Below are positions 1-5,580 of a DNA stretch of 8,984 nucleotides, in pieces. Both the position numbers and the translations under genes were made by a program. The stretch is from Cyanobacteria bacterium UBA11370 (GTDB lineage: Bacteria; Cyanobacteriota; Cyanobacteriia; Cyanobacteriales; Coleofasciculaceae). How positions within the stretch are numbered: the first letter of the stretch is position 1; each line of letters begins with the position of its first letter. Where the stretch lies: NCBI GenBank assembly GCA_003486645.1, contig DNGI01000358.1:1-8984 (forward strand), in the 5' to 3' direction. The notes beneath the pieces were generated by a model, which was not told the DNA's origin, did no database searches, and saw only the letters and a list, made by a program, of their open reading frames with translations.

Positions 1-74
1 CCCTTGTCCCCCTTGTCCCCTTGTCCCCCTTGTCCCCTTGTCCCCACTCCCCACTCCTCACTCCCCACTCCCCA
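1..74. repeat. C-rich tandem repeat tract (TTGTCCCC units, then ACTCCCC heptads)
   Basis: Five TTGT words at 4, 13, 21, 30 and 38 are separated by alternating runs of five and four C, giving units of 9 and 8 bp. From 46 the unit changes to four heptads, ACTCCCC, ACTCCTC, ACTCCCC and ACTCCCC, ending at 74. This is the form of the STRR heptad repeats known from filamentous cyanobacteria. The tract runs off the left edge. Single CCTTGTCCCCC and AGTGGGG copies recur at 729-739 and 5982-5996. An open frame across it is an artefact of the stop-free repeat. Confidence 0.9.
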
Positions 75-105
75 ATTTCCAAAAAAGATAAGTTTTCTTG
101 ATCAG

Positions 106-136
106 ATGATCCCAATTAGATGTAGCATGATCCCAA
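106..136 (+). promoter_or_regulatory. Paired direct repeat ATGATCCCAA upstream of the thioredoxin gene
   Basis: The 10-mer ATGATCCCAA occurs at 106-115 and 127-136. The 21-bp repeat distance is two helical turns, so both copies face the same side of the DNA. They lie 35-65 bp upstream of the thioredoxin start codon, in the only spacer that can hold its promoter within the window. That geometry suits a tandem regulator site, but no known regulator motif is recognised. A TATACT word at 155-160 is too close to the ATG to be a convincing -10 box. Confidence 0.35.
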
Positions 137-170
137 AGAATTGTAAAAACACAATATACTTCGAGGAATC

Positions 171-572
171 ATGGTACTGTCTGTTAACGAGCGGACTTTT
201 AAACAAGAAGTTTTAGAAACCTCCTCTAAGGTTCTGGTCGATTTTTGGGCACCCTGGTGTGGTCTGTGTCGCCTGATCCATCCTCTGGTTCAAGAATTCC
301 AGACGGATTGGAGTGAGCAGATTAAAGTCGTGAGGGTCAATGCGGATAACAATCTGAGGCTTGCCAATTGCTATCAACTCAAGTCCCTGCCGACCTTGCT
401 GTTGTTTAACAACGGTCAGTTGGTTCAGCGCCTTGACAACTTCCAAGGACGGGACGATCTGCGTGTAGCACTTCAAAAACTGATTGTCAATCCTGTGCCT
501 AAGTCGGCTGAACTATTAGGCAAAGGTGTTCCCTCCAATTTGTTGGACAACCAAACTCAAAAAGCAGCTTAA
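171..572 (+). CDS. trxC: Thioredoxin, cyanobacterial TrxC type (WCGLC active site)
   Basis: This is a cytosolic dithiol/disulfide oxidoreductase of the thioredoxin fold, 133 residues long. The fold is read from VLVDFWAPWCGLCR at residues 21-34, with redox cysteines C30 and C33, and from the cis-proline loop SLPT with P74. The usual WCGPC is WCGLC here. From memory, that substitution marks the cyanobacteria-specific TrxC class, whose targets and reductant are poorly known. A third cysteine, C67, lies outside the active site. The last 25 or so residues form a polar tail beyond the normal thioredoxin core of about 105. The start fits the family N-terminus and has GAGGA at 163-167, only three bases before ATG. 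No signal peptide is seen. The gene stands alone, 311 bp before the caspase-like gene, with no clear terminator after it. The thioredoxin call is firm; the TrxC subclass is a little less so. Confidence 0.93.
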   Translation: MVLSVNERTFKQEVLETSSKVLVDFWAPWCGLCRLIHPLVQEFQTDWSEQIKVVRVNADNNLRLANCYQLKSLPTLLLFNNGQLVQRLDNFQGRDDLRVALQKLIVNPVPKSAELLGKGVPSNLLDNQTQKAA

Positions 573-646
573 CGATAGAGATAGGGGAGACGAGGATAAC
601 ACATCATAAGCTCATCGGCATTTAAACTCCATGATGGAAGAAGTAA

Positions 647-669
647 GGCAGGAGGCAGAGGGCAGGAGG
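647..669. repeat. Purine heptad repeat (GGCAGGA type)
   Basis: Three 7-bp units, GGCAGGA (647-653), GGCAGAG (654-660) and GGCAGGA (661-667), are followed by GG. This is a different heptad family from the ACTCCCC and GTTGTTG repeats elsewhere in the window, but has the same 7-bp period. It also looks like a run of Shine-Dalgarno sequences, yet no start codon with an open frame follows. Confidence 0.6.
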
Positions 670-697
670 ATTAAGAGTTTTTTCCTGATTGCTCAAC

Positions 698-716
698 TGT
701 GCAATTTAAATGCACA
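698..716. promoter_or_regulatory. 19-bp near-perfect dyad upstream of the caspase-like gene
   Basis: The arms TGTGCA (698-703) and TGCACA (711-716) flank ATTTAAA, which itself pairs except at one position. The dyad has operator-like size and symmetry. It resembles a CRP-family site at its edges, but the half-site spacing is three bases longer than TGTGA-N6-TCACA, so no regulator is assigned. It lies about 170 bp upstream of the start codon. Confidence 0.3.
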
Positions 717-801
717 TCAGCTTACTCTCCTTGTCCCCCCGTCTCCGTTTCTTGTGCGTCATCATCCATAGCAAACATTTAGGTAATTGACATAACATTT
801 T

Positions 802-824
802 TCCCTCTCTCCCCCTCTCTCCCT
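802..824. repeat. Homopyrimidine mirror repeat, 23 bp, possible triplex former
   Basis: On the plus strand 802-824 consists only of C and T and reads the same in both directions around position 813 (TCCCTCTCT-CCCCC-TCTCTCCCT). It lies in a longer pyrimidine run, 798-830. Homopurine/homopyrimidine mirror repeats can form intramolecular triplex (H-DNA) under negative supercoiling; whether this short one does is not known. It ends 59 bp before the caspase-like start codon. Confidence 0.75.
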
Positions 825-883
825 CTCCCTACTCCCTATTCCTGATACGCTGATAGCTGGAATCAACTTAAGCTGATTGCGAT

Positions 884-3220
884 ATGGGACTTAATCGGCG
901 GACTTTTTTGCGAAAAGCTGGCTTAGGGCTAGCAGTACTAGGGGTGAGTGAAACGGTGCTATCACTGCTGGTTGATCAAAGTTTAGCCGTACCCCTATTT
1001 GACCGTTATTTCCAGGCGCTGGCGCAACCCGGTGGGCGAAAGTTAGCGTTACTCGTGGGTATCAACCAGTATCCTCAAAGTACAGCGTTAGGTGGGTGTG
1101 TAACTGATGTCGAACTGCAACGGGAGCTTTTGATTCATCGGTTTGGTTTTAATCCCAGAGATATCTTAACGTTAACGGATAGTCAAGCCACCCGCGAAAG
1201 TATTGAAACGGGATTTGTTGAACATCTAACCAAGCAAGCGAATACAGGTGATGTGGTGGTTTTCCATTTTAGCGGTTATGGTAGCCGCATTCAACTAGGT
1301 GAAGAGTCTTCTACTGATCCATCACTACACCTACAAAATAGTTTTGTACCCGTTGATGGAATTTTACAGCCCAAAGAGTCACGTTTAGCCAACACTCTGT
1401 TAGAAGAAACGTTAGCGTTACTGTTGTTATCTCTGGCTACAGATCGGGTCATGACCCTTCTTGATACGAGTCATACCGATCCCGTTAACGTTCTTCAAGG
1501 AAATCTTCGTGTGCGGTCTTCTCCTCATCCCCCCGCCGTAGGGTCTAACCCTGATGAACTTGCCTTTCAAGAACAAATTTTACAGCGAATTAATCCCACG
1601 CGATCGCAACTTAAACAAACTGAAGGTAGACATCTAATGCCGGGATTAGTCTTGGCTGCGGCTGGCCCTTCCCAACTAGCAACAGAGGCTCAATGGCACG
1701 GTTTCAGTGCTGGTTTATTTACCTATGCTCTCACTCAATATCTATGGCACGCCGTACCTGCAACAACTGTTCATATTAGTTTAAGTCGAACAGCCCTCAC
1801 CGTTAATCAGTTAGCAGGCAATAATCAAAAGCCGACTTTAATTAGTCAAAAAAATCAAAATCCTCTACTTGCGTATTATCTCTCCCCTGACCCTACAATG
1901 GGTGCAGATGGGGTTGTCACTGCGGTCGAAGAGAATGGCAAAATTGCACAGGTATGGTTAGCCGGATTACCCGCAACTGTTCTAGAATACTATGGCACTC
2001 ATTCTCTACTCGAATTGGTCAGTGAAACCAGACCAGTAGTGAGTCAAACTACAAACAATCAACAACCAACAACCAATAACCAACCAAAACTCCAACTACG
2101 ATCCAAAGACGGTTTAACAGCAAAAGCGCGAATTGTTAGTAGTGCGATCGCTCAAACGTCCCCACCCCAAGTTGGACAATTAGTGCAAGAATCGGTTCGT
2201 GTTTTACCCCGCAATTTGGGTTTAACGGTTGCTTTGGATACTCACCTCGAACGCATTGAACGGGTTGATGCCACAAGTGCTTTTGCCAGTATTCCTGATG
2301 TGTCATCAGTAGTCATTGCCGGAGAACAACCTGCTGACTATTTGTTTGGTAGAGGGCAACAAGAACCAACGCCTGAAAGCACTGAACCTCACTTTACAGG
2401 TGGCTATGGACTGTTTTATCTCGCCCGCGACCCAATTCGCAATACACTTGGGGAACAGGGAGAGGCAGTTAAGTCTGCTGTTAATCGACTACAACCAAAG
2501 TTCAAAACCTTATTAGCCGCGAAGTTACTGCGCTTAAGTGCCAATGAAGGGTCATCTCGTTTAGGTATTCGGGCATTCCTGGAGATGGTTAGTCCTGAGT
2601 CAAAGGTGATCATGCAACGGGAAACGTGGCGAATCTCTTCCGCGACTCAGCTACTGACAGACTCAAAAAACTCTCGTGATTTAACGTCTCGTATTGGTTC
2701 AGCAACTGTACCCGTCTTACCGATTGGCAGTCGCATCCAGTATCGATTGGAAAATAGTACTAATAACCCAATTTATTTTATGATACTGGGTTTTGAGACA
2801 AGTGGGAATGCGATCGCTCTTTATCAAAATCAATCCCTTCAAACTACCTCGGAAGCTGACAAAAATCCTCCTCTAAACAATGGTGTGATCGCACCTGGAG
2901 AAACCCTCACCGTACCGGACCCTTCCGCGTCTTTTAAATGGATAGTTCCTAGTCCTGGAGGACTTGCCGAGATCCAATTGATTTGCAGTTGTTGCCCTTT
3001 TACTCAAGGAATGGCTGCACTCTCGGAAGCCATGCGTTCCAAAGGAGAGGGAACACGAATTGGCGATTTATCTAACCCCCTAGACGTGGCACACGCTATC
3101 CTACAAGACTTACACCAAGCGAGTGCTATTCCCCCGGAAGCAATCAATATGATTTCTGACGTTTATGCACTGGATATGAAGGCTTGGGCAACGCTAAGTT
3201 TTATTTATCAGGTGGTTTGA
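884..3220 (+). CDS. Tat-exported caspase-like protein (peptidase C14 fold, catalytic Tyr/Ser), DUF4384-like C-terminus
   Basis: A 778-residue protein. Residues 4-12 form a twin-arginine motif (NRRTFLRKA) before a hydrophobic stretch to residue 30, with possible cleavage after SLA (33-35) or ALA (45-47), so export to the periplasm or thylakoid lumen is expected. The caspase-like p20 fold follows from residue 53: KLALLVGINQYP, GCVTDVELQRELL, then VVVFHFSGYGS (124-134) and TLLDTSHTDP (191-200). In active orthocaspases these motifs are SGHG and DxCHSG. Here His is Y132 (TAT) and Cys is S196 (AGT), so cysteine-protease activity is unlikely. I recall a cyanobacterial subfamily that carries this Tyr/Ser pair, so it may be a family trait and not decay. 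Residues 388-401 are a heptad-repeat insertion. Residues about 609-715 resemble DUF4384, a common partner of cyanobacterial C14 domains, with a CSCC cluster at 701-704. The start has no clear Shine-Dalgarno; the Tat motif supports it. A role as scaffold or decoy is inference. Confidence 0.88.
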   Translation: MGLNRRTFLRKAGLGLAVLGVSETVLSLLVDQSLAVPLFDRYFQALAQPGGRKLALLVGINQYPQSTALGGCVTDVELQRELLIHRFGFNPRDILTLTDSQATRESIETGFVEHLTKQANTGDVVVFHFSGYGSRIQLGEESSTDPSLHLQNSFVPVDGILQPKESRLANTLLEETLALLLLSLATDRVMTLLDTSHTDPVNVLQGNLRVRSSPHPPAVGSNPDELAFQEQILQRINPTRSQLKQTEGRHLMPGLVLAAAGPSQLATEAQWHGFSAGLFTYALTQYLWHAVPATTVHISLSRTALTVNQLAGNNQKPTLISQKNQNPLLAYYLSPDPTMGADGVVTAVEENGKIAQVWLAGLPATVLEYYGTHSLLELVSETRPVVSQTTNNQQPTTNNQPKLQLRSKDGLTAKARIVSSAIAQTSPPQVGQLVQESVRVLPRNLGLTVALDTHLERIERVDATSAFASIPDVSSVVIAGEQPADYLFGRGQQEPTPESTEPHFTGGYGLFYLARDPIRNTLGEQGEAVKSAVNRLQPKFKTLLAAKLLRLSANEGSSRLGIRAFLEMVSPESKVIMQRETWRISSATQLLTDSKNSRDLTSRIGSATVPVLPIGSRIQYRLENSTNNPIYFMILGFETSGNAIALYQNQSLQTTSEADKNPPLNNGVIAPGETLTVPDPSASFKWIVPSPGGLAEIQLICSCCPFTQGMAALSEAMRSKGEGTRIGDLSNPLDVAHAILQDLHQASAIPPEAINMISDVYALDMKAWATLSFIYQVV
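2046..2087 (-). repeat. GTTGTTG heptad element inside the caspase-like gene
   Basis: Read on the minus strand, the units are GTTATTG, GTTGTTG, GTTGTTG, ATTGTTT and GTAGTTT. The 42-bp block is in frame with the host gene and encodes the low-complexity stretch TTNNQQPTTNNQ, between the caspase-like domain and the middle region. It shares unit sequence and edge pattern with the arrays at 3223-3271 and 8941-8984, but lies in the opposite orientation. Confidence 0.85.
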
Positions 3221-3222
3221 GA

Positions 3223-3271
3223 GTTGTTGGTTGTTGGTTGTTGGTTGTTGGTTGTTGGTTGTTTGTTGTTA
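3223..3271 (+). repeat. GTTGTTG heptad array just after the caspase-like stop codon
   Basis: Five perfect GTTGTTG units (3223-3257) are followed by GTTGTTT and GTTGTTA. The array begins two bases after the TGA at 3218-3220, so it forms the first part of the 3' untranslated region. It is a cyanobacterial STRR-type repeat. It shows no dyad symmetry and so is not itself a hairpin terminator. Confidence 0.92.
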
Positions 3272-3475
3272 ATATTTCCTACTGATCACAACATATTTAC
3301 CCGCAAAATTAAGTCCTTTGATTAACTTAGTTTATAACGCCAAATGCAACTTTGAGAAAGAGTTCTCACGCTGTCTACTAGAGTTAAATTTAACTTGGAG
3401 TACAGCCGAGATACAGGCTGGCATAGGACGTGAGGTAAAGTTTTGTTACAATGTTGGACTAGGGATGAATAGGGG

Positions 3476-3521
3476 GCGATCGCTCTTAGTTCTAGGGAAA
3501 ATGGGGATAAGGAGCGATCGC
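3476..3521. repeat. Pair of HIP1 palindromes (GCGATCGC)
   Basis: Perfect HIP1 octamers lie at 3476-3483 and 3514-3521, 38 bp apart. Other perfect copies in the window are at 1600, 2144, 2810, 4578, 5420, 6263 and 7805 (first base given). Nine copies in 9 kb is far above chance for an octamer and is a cyanobacterial genome signature; several lie inside coding regions. Confidence 0.95.
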
Positions 3522-3657
3522 CTGATGGGTTTGAGCGTTCACTATCTTAGCTTTTTCTTAAAGCCCCTTCGCCTGAATGTTGTGCTACTGTAGTAAGTGA
3601 GAATAAATTCGGTTGCAGCATTTGTTATTAGTATTGATTGGCTTTTCCCTTTTGGTC

Positions 3658-3686
3658 TTGACAGGCTTGTCTCCGACATCTAAATC
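3658..3686 (+). promoter_or_regulatory. Candidate promoter of the RRM gene
   Basis: A perfect TTGACA (-35) at 3658-3663 is followed after 17 bp by TAAATC at 3681-3686, which matches the TATAAT consensus at only three positions. Transcription would start near 3693 and give a leader of about 25 nt. Related cyanobacterial rbp genes are cold-induced through longer leaders, so a more distant start is also possible. Confidence 0.35.
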
Positions 3687-3703
3687 TCTACACACCTCTG
3701 ATG

Positions 3704-3710
3704 AAAGGAG
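3704..3710 (+). promoter_or_regulatory. Strong ribosome binding site of the RRM gene
   Basis: AAAGGAG ends seven bases before the ATG at 3718. It is the clearest Shine-Dalgarno sequence in the window and fixes the start codon. It suggests high translation, as expected for an abundant RNA-binding protein. Confidence 0.85.
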
Positions 3711-3717
3711 ATAATCT

Positions 3718-4008
3718 ATGTCAATTTATGTAGGCAATTTATCCTACGACGTTACGCAAGAAGACCTCAATGGTGTTTTTGCCGAATATGGTTCTGTAAA
3801 GCGGGTTCAGCTACCCACAGACCGTGAAACAGGTCGCGTGCGCGGTTTTGCTTTTGTGGAAATGGGTACAGAAGCAGAAGAAACGAGTGCTATTGATGCC
3901 CTTGATGGTGCTGAATGGATGGGTCGTGACCTGAAGGTTAATAAAGCTAAACCCAAGGAAGACAGAGGTTCATTTGGTGGTAGTGGACGGGGAAATCGCC
4001 GCTACTAA
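3718..4008 (+). CDS. RRM-domain RNA-binding protein (cyanobacterial Rbp family)
   Basis: A 96-residue protein with a single RNA recognition motif, expected to bind single-stranded RNA in the cytoplasm. RNP2 is IYVGNL at residues 3-8 and RNP1 is RGFAFVEM at 42-49; the aromatic residues Y4, F44 and F46 are the usual RNA-stacking positions. The domain fills residues 2-77. A short Gly/Arg-rich tail follows (GSFGGSGRGNRRY, 84-96), as in the cold-inducible Rbp proteins of cyanobacteria. Members of this family accumulate at low temperature, and some take part in mRNA localisation near the thylakoid; which paralogue this is cannot be told. A strong Shine-Dalgarno precedes the gene and a strong terminator follows it, so it is a single-gene transcript. 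Just past the stop, part of the NKAKP coding sequence is repeated in frame. No rpsU follows, unlike some rbp loci. Confidence 0.96.
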   Translation: MSIYVGNLSYDVTQEDLNGVFAEYGSVKRVQLPTDRETGRVRGFAFVEMGTEAEETSAIDALDGAEWMGRDLKVNKAKPKEDRGSFGGSGRGNRRY

Positions 4009-4056
4009 TCCAACAAGAAAGCTAAACCCATTTAGTTGTTGAAACTCAATTCAACG

Positions 4057-4090
4057 AAAAGGCTTAGGCAGAAATGCTTAAGCCTTTTTT
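4057..4090 (+). terminator. Intrinsic terminator of the RRM gene, probably bidirectional
   Basis: A 14-bp stem (AAAAGGCTTAGGCA at 4057-4070 with TGCTTAAGCCTTTT at 4075-4088, one G-U pair) closes on a GAAA tetraloop and runs into six T. On the minus strand the same stem is followed by four T, so it can also end ygfZ transcription, which arrives from the other side 86 bp away. A smaller hairpin (GTTGAA/TTCAAC, 4038-4055) lies just before it. Confidence 0.92.
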
Positions 4091-4175
4091 GGACTAGAAT
4101 TTGAAAAAAAGGATAGCCAAAAGTTTTCAATAAAGGACGTGTTCGTTCAACTTCGAGCAAAAGAAGAGACAGCAA

Positions 4176-5237
4176 CTATTCCCCAGGATAATCATGAGTT
4201 AAAAAAGGGACATCTATAATTTCACCTTCAACTTCTCCAATCTGTACCTTTAAACCCATACCGCCTGCTTTTGTACGAATATAGGCTAAACCCAAATAAC
4301 CTTGCTCAGTTACAGTAATGCTGGTTAGTTTACCAACTTTTTCATTCTCTACAGTAATAACCGTTCCGGGTTCAGCAGGTGATGCCAAACGTACTCCCCA
4401 GAGGTGCTGCTTAACCCCTTTATAAGTATTCAATCGAGCAATAGTTTCTTGACCGATATAACATCCTTTATTAAAAGAAATAGTTTGCCACAAACCCGCC
4501 TCTAAAGGATTATAATCCTCAGTGAGTTCGCAATCAGGAACAGGACGACCCTGCTGAATTCGTAACTGGTTCCACACGCGATCGCCCATCGGAATTGCGC
4601 CTAGTTCTGTTAATTTTATCCATAAATTTGCCGCCTCATTAGCAGCAAAAATTAAAGTATATCCGGGTAACGCCAAGCCATTACCGACAGCAATTCTTAC
4701 CGAACAATTCTCTACCCTGACTTGTTGATGACTGGCATAGTCTTCACCGATAGGCATTGAAACACCTAACTTTTCCAAAAGTGCATCACTCTCGGAACCA
4801 ATTAAGCTAAAGACACAATTATTGCTGGATAAATCCGTTAATACTACTCGATCCATCGGAAAAATATACCGATCCAGCCATGCTATTAATTGCTGTCGCC
4901 GATTAGGAGAAACTAAAACTAAGACAGCATCTTCGGTAACATAAGCTGTACTTAAATCAATCGTCCGAGCAGTAGACGTTACAAAAACCGTATCACAACC
5001 CTGTCCCGGCTGGAGTCCCTGGAAATCATTCGTACTTTGATTATGTAAAAATCGTAATCGGTCGTCATCGGAAATTTTTAGTAGTCCCCAATGGGACAAA
5101 TCAACCAGAGCAACCCCTTGATATGCTGCTTGAATTGCTACTGCATCATTACCAAAACTAGCGGGAATCATTCCCTCAGTAACTGGCTCAAATATTGCCC
5201 CAGTATTGCGCTGGATATCTTGTAATTGTTCAATCAT
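4176..5237 (-). CDS. ygfZ: YgfZ/IBA57-family folate-binding Fe-S cluster maintenance protein
   Basis: A 353-residue cytosolic protein of the GcvT-like fold. The YgfZ signature KGCYIGQE lies at residues 257-264 with the invariant C259; true glycine-cleavage T proteins lack this motif. The N-terminal tetrahydrofolate-binding part includes LVDLSHWGLLKISDDDRLRFLHNQSTND (44-71), and the C-terminal barrel covers about 275-345. In bacteria and mitochondria this family supports repair or assembly of certain Fe-S enzymes, using folate; the exact reaction is unsettled. Length is near that of other YgfZ proteins. The start is supported by GGGAG six bases upstream of ATG on the minus strand. The gene has its own spacer on both sides and converges with the RRM gene across a shared terminator. 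It may be annotated elsewhere as an aminomethyltransferase, which the motif argues against. Confidence 0.93.
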   Translation of the reverse strand: MIEQLQDIQRNTGAIFEPVTEGMIPASFGNDAVAIQAAYQGVALVDLSHWGLLKISDDDRLRFLHNQSTNDFQGLQPGQGCDTVFVTSTARTIDLSTAYVTEDAVLVLVSPNRRQQLIAWLDRYIFPMDRVVLTDLSSNNCVFSLIGSESDALLEKLGVSMPIGEDYASHQQVRVENCSVRIAVGNGLALPGYTLIFAANEAANLWIKLTELGAIPMGDRVWNQLRIQQGRPVPDCELTEDYNPLEAGLWQTISFNKGCYIGQETIARLNTYKGVKQHLWGVRLASPAEPGTVITVENEKVGKLTSITVTEQGYLGLAYIRTKAGGMGLKVQIGEVEGEIIDVPFLTHDYPGE

Positions 5238-5330
5238 AAATTACTCCCATTATCAACCAATAGTTTGAGGCTGGTGATTATTATTGTTTCATACAAAATC
5301 CGCTTGATCAAACCCTTTTTAGACCCAACG

Positions 5331-5359
5331 GTAGAGACGTTGCAATGCAACGTCTTTAC
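5331..5359. repeat. Dispersed palindromic repeat (GTAGAGACGTTGCA / TGCAACGTCTTTAC)
   Basis: Two 14-bp arms, 5331-5344 and 5346-5359, flank a single A and pair fully apart from one G-T pair. Nearly identical palindromes are scattered through intergenic DNA of many cyanobacteria, as I recall. In RNA it would form a tight hairpin. It lies 94 bp upstream of the ygfZ start, so it may fall in or near that gene's promoter region. No T run follows on either strand, so it is not a normal terminator. Confidence 0.85.
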
Positions 5360-5473
5360 ACAATTCCCGCAACAGCGATTAAAGGGGGTACATAACCCGG
5401 ATTTAGTATCACTTAGGGTGCGATCGCTAAAGCGTTTAATTGCATTAAGCTTGATCCGGCGTGAATTTTGAAT

Positions 5474-5580
5474 TAAGCTGCCCTTGCATCTTGCATTACA
5501 TAGTCTTCAATTAAGAAACTTTCCGGTTAAACTCTCTCCCCCTCTATCTTAATAAGTAATTTAAAAGCACAGGCAGCTTA
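5474..5580. repeat. 9-bp inverted repeat pair bounding a 107-bp segment
   Basis: TAAGCTGCC (5474-5482) is the exact reverse complement of GGCAGCTTA (5572-5580). The right copy ends at the base before the hypothetical gene's stop codon. The 89-bp interior has no open frame of note. It could be a very small non-autonomous element or a long-range RNA stem; no flanking target duplication is visible, so chance is also possible. Confidence 0.35.

Larger units (their letters stand above)
573..883. other. Spacer between the thioredoxin and caspase-like genes
   Basis: No gene is seen in these 311 bp. The spacer holds purine-rich heptads (647-669), a 19-bp dyad (698-716), one CCTTGTCCCCC copy (729-739) and a pure pyrimidine run of 33 nt (798-830) with mirror symmetry. 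A TTGACA word at 788-793 has no matching -10 box at normal distance. No convincing hairpin terminator follows the thioredoxin stop. The promoter of the caspase-like gene must lie here unless the two genes are co-transcribed. Confidence 0.7.
3272..3717. other. Spacer and leader upstream of the RRM gene
   Basis: No gene is called here. A 91-codon open frame (3318-3593) starts at TTG, has no Shine-Dalgarno, spans two HIP1 palindromes and resembles no known protein. The last 60 bases hold the likely RRM-gene promoter and ribosome binding site. No terminator for the caspase-like gene was seen. Confidence 0.6.
5238..5580. other. Spacer between ygfZ and the hypothetical gene
   Basis: These 343 bp hold the ygfZ promoter region (minus strand, not resolved into boxes), a dispersed palindrome (5331-5359), a HIP1 site (5420-5427) and a 9-bp inverted repeat pair (5474-5482 and 5572-5580). 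An 81-codon plus-strand frame (5226-5471) overlaps the ygfZ start, crosses the palindrome and has no recognisable product, so it is not called. Confidence 0.6.

Noticed and set aside
53..61. ACTCCTCAC, similar to the conserved single-stranded core of the cyanobacterial small RNA Yfr1
   Set aside because: It is one variant unit of the ACTCCCC heptad array, the last bases of the core do not match, and there are no flanking stem-loops or T-run terminator.
4..216. 70-codon open frame across the left-edge repeat tract
   Set aside because: Its first half is made of stop-free C-rich repeats and its end overlaps the thioredoxin gene in another frame; no ribosome binding site.
698..716. CRP-type operator reading of the TGTGCA/TGCACA dyad
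   Set aside because: The site is three bases longer than TGTGA-N6-TCACA and the fifth position differs, so the regulator was not assigned; only the dyad is reported.
2316..2613. Two frames (one per strand) inside the caspase-like gene
   Set aside because: They are shadows of a well-supported long coding region.
3318..3593. 91-codon plus-strand frame between the caspase-like and RRM genes
   Set aside because: It starts at TTG without a Shine-Dalgarno, contains two HIP1 sites, and gives no recognisable protein.
5226..5471. 81-codon plus-strand frame over the ygfZ start
   Set aside because: It overlaps ygfZ and runs through a dispersed palindrome and a HIP1 site; the product has no protein-like motifs.
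5474..5580. Insertion of a miniature transposable element
   Set aside because: The 9-bp inverted repeats are real, but no target-site duplication is visible and the interior resembles no known element, so only the inverted repeat is listed.
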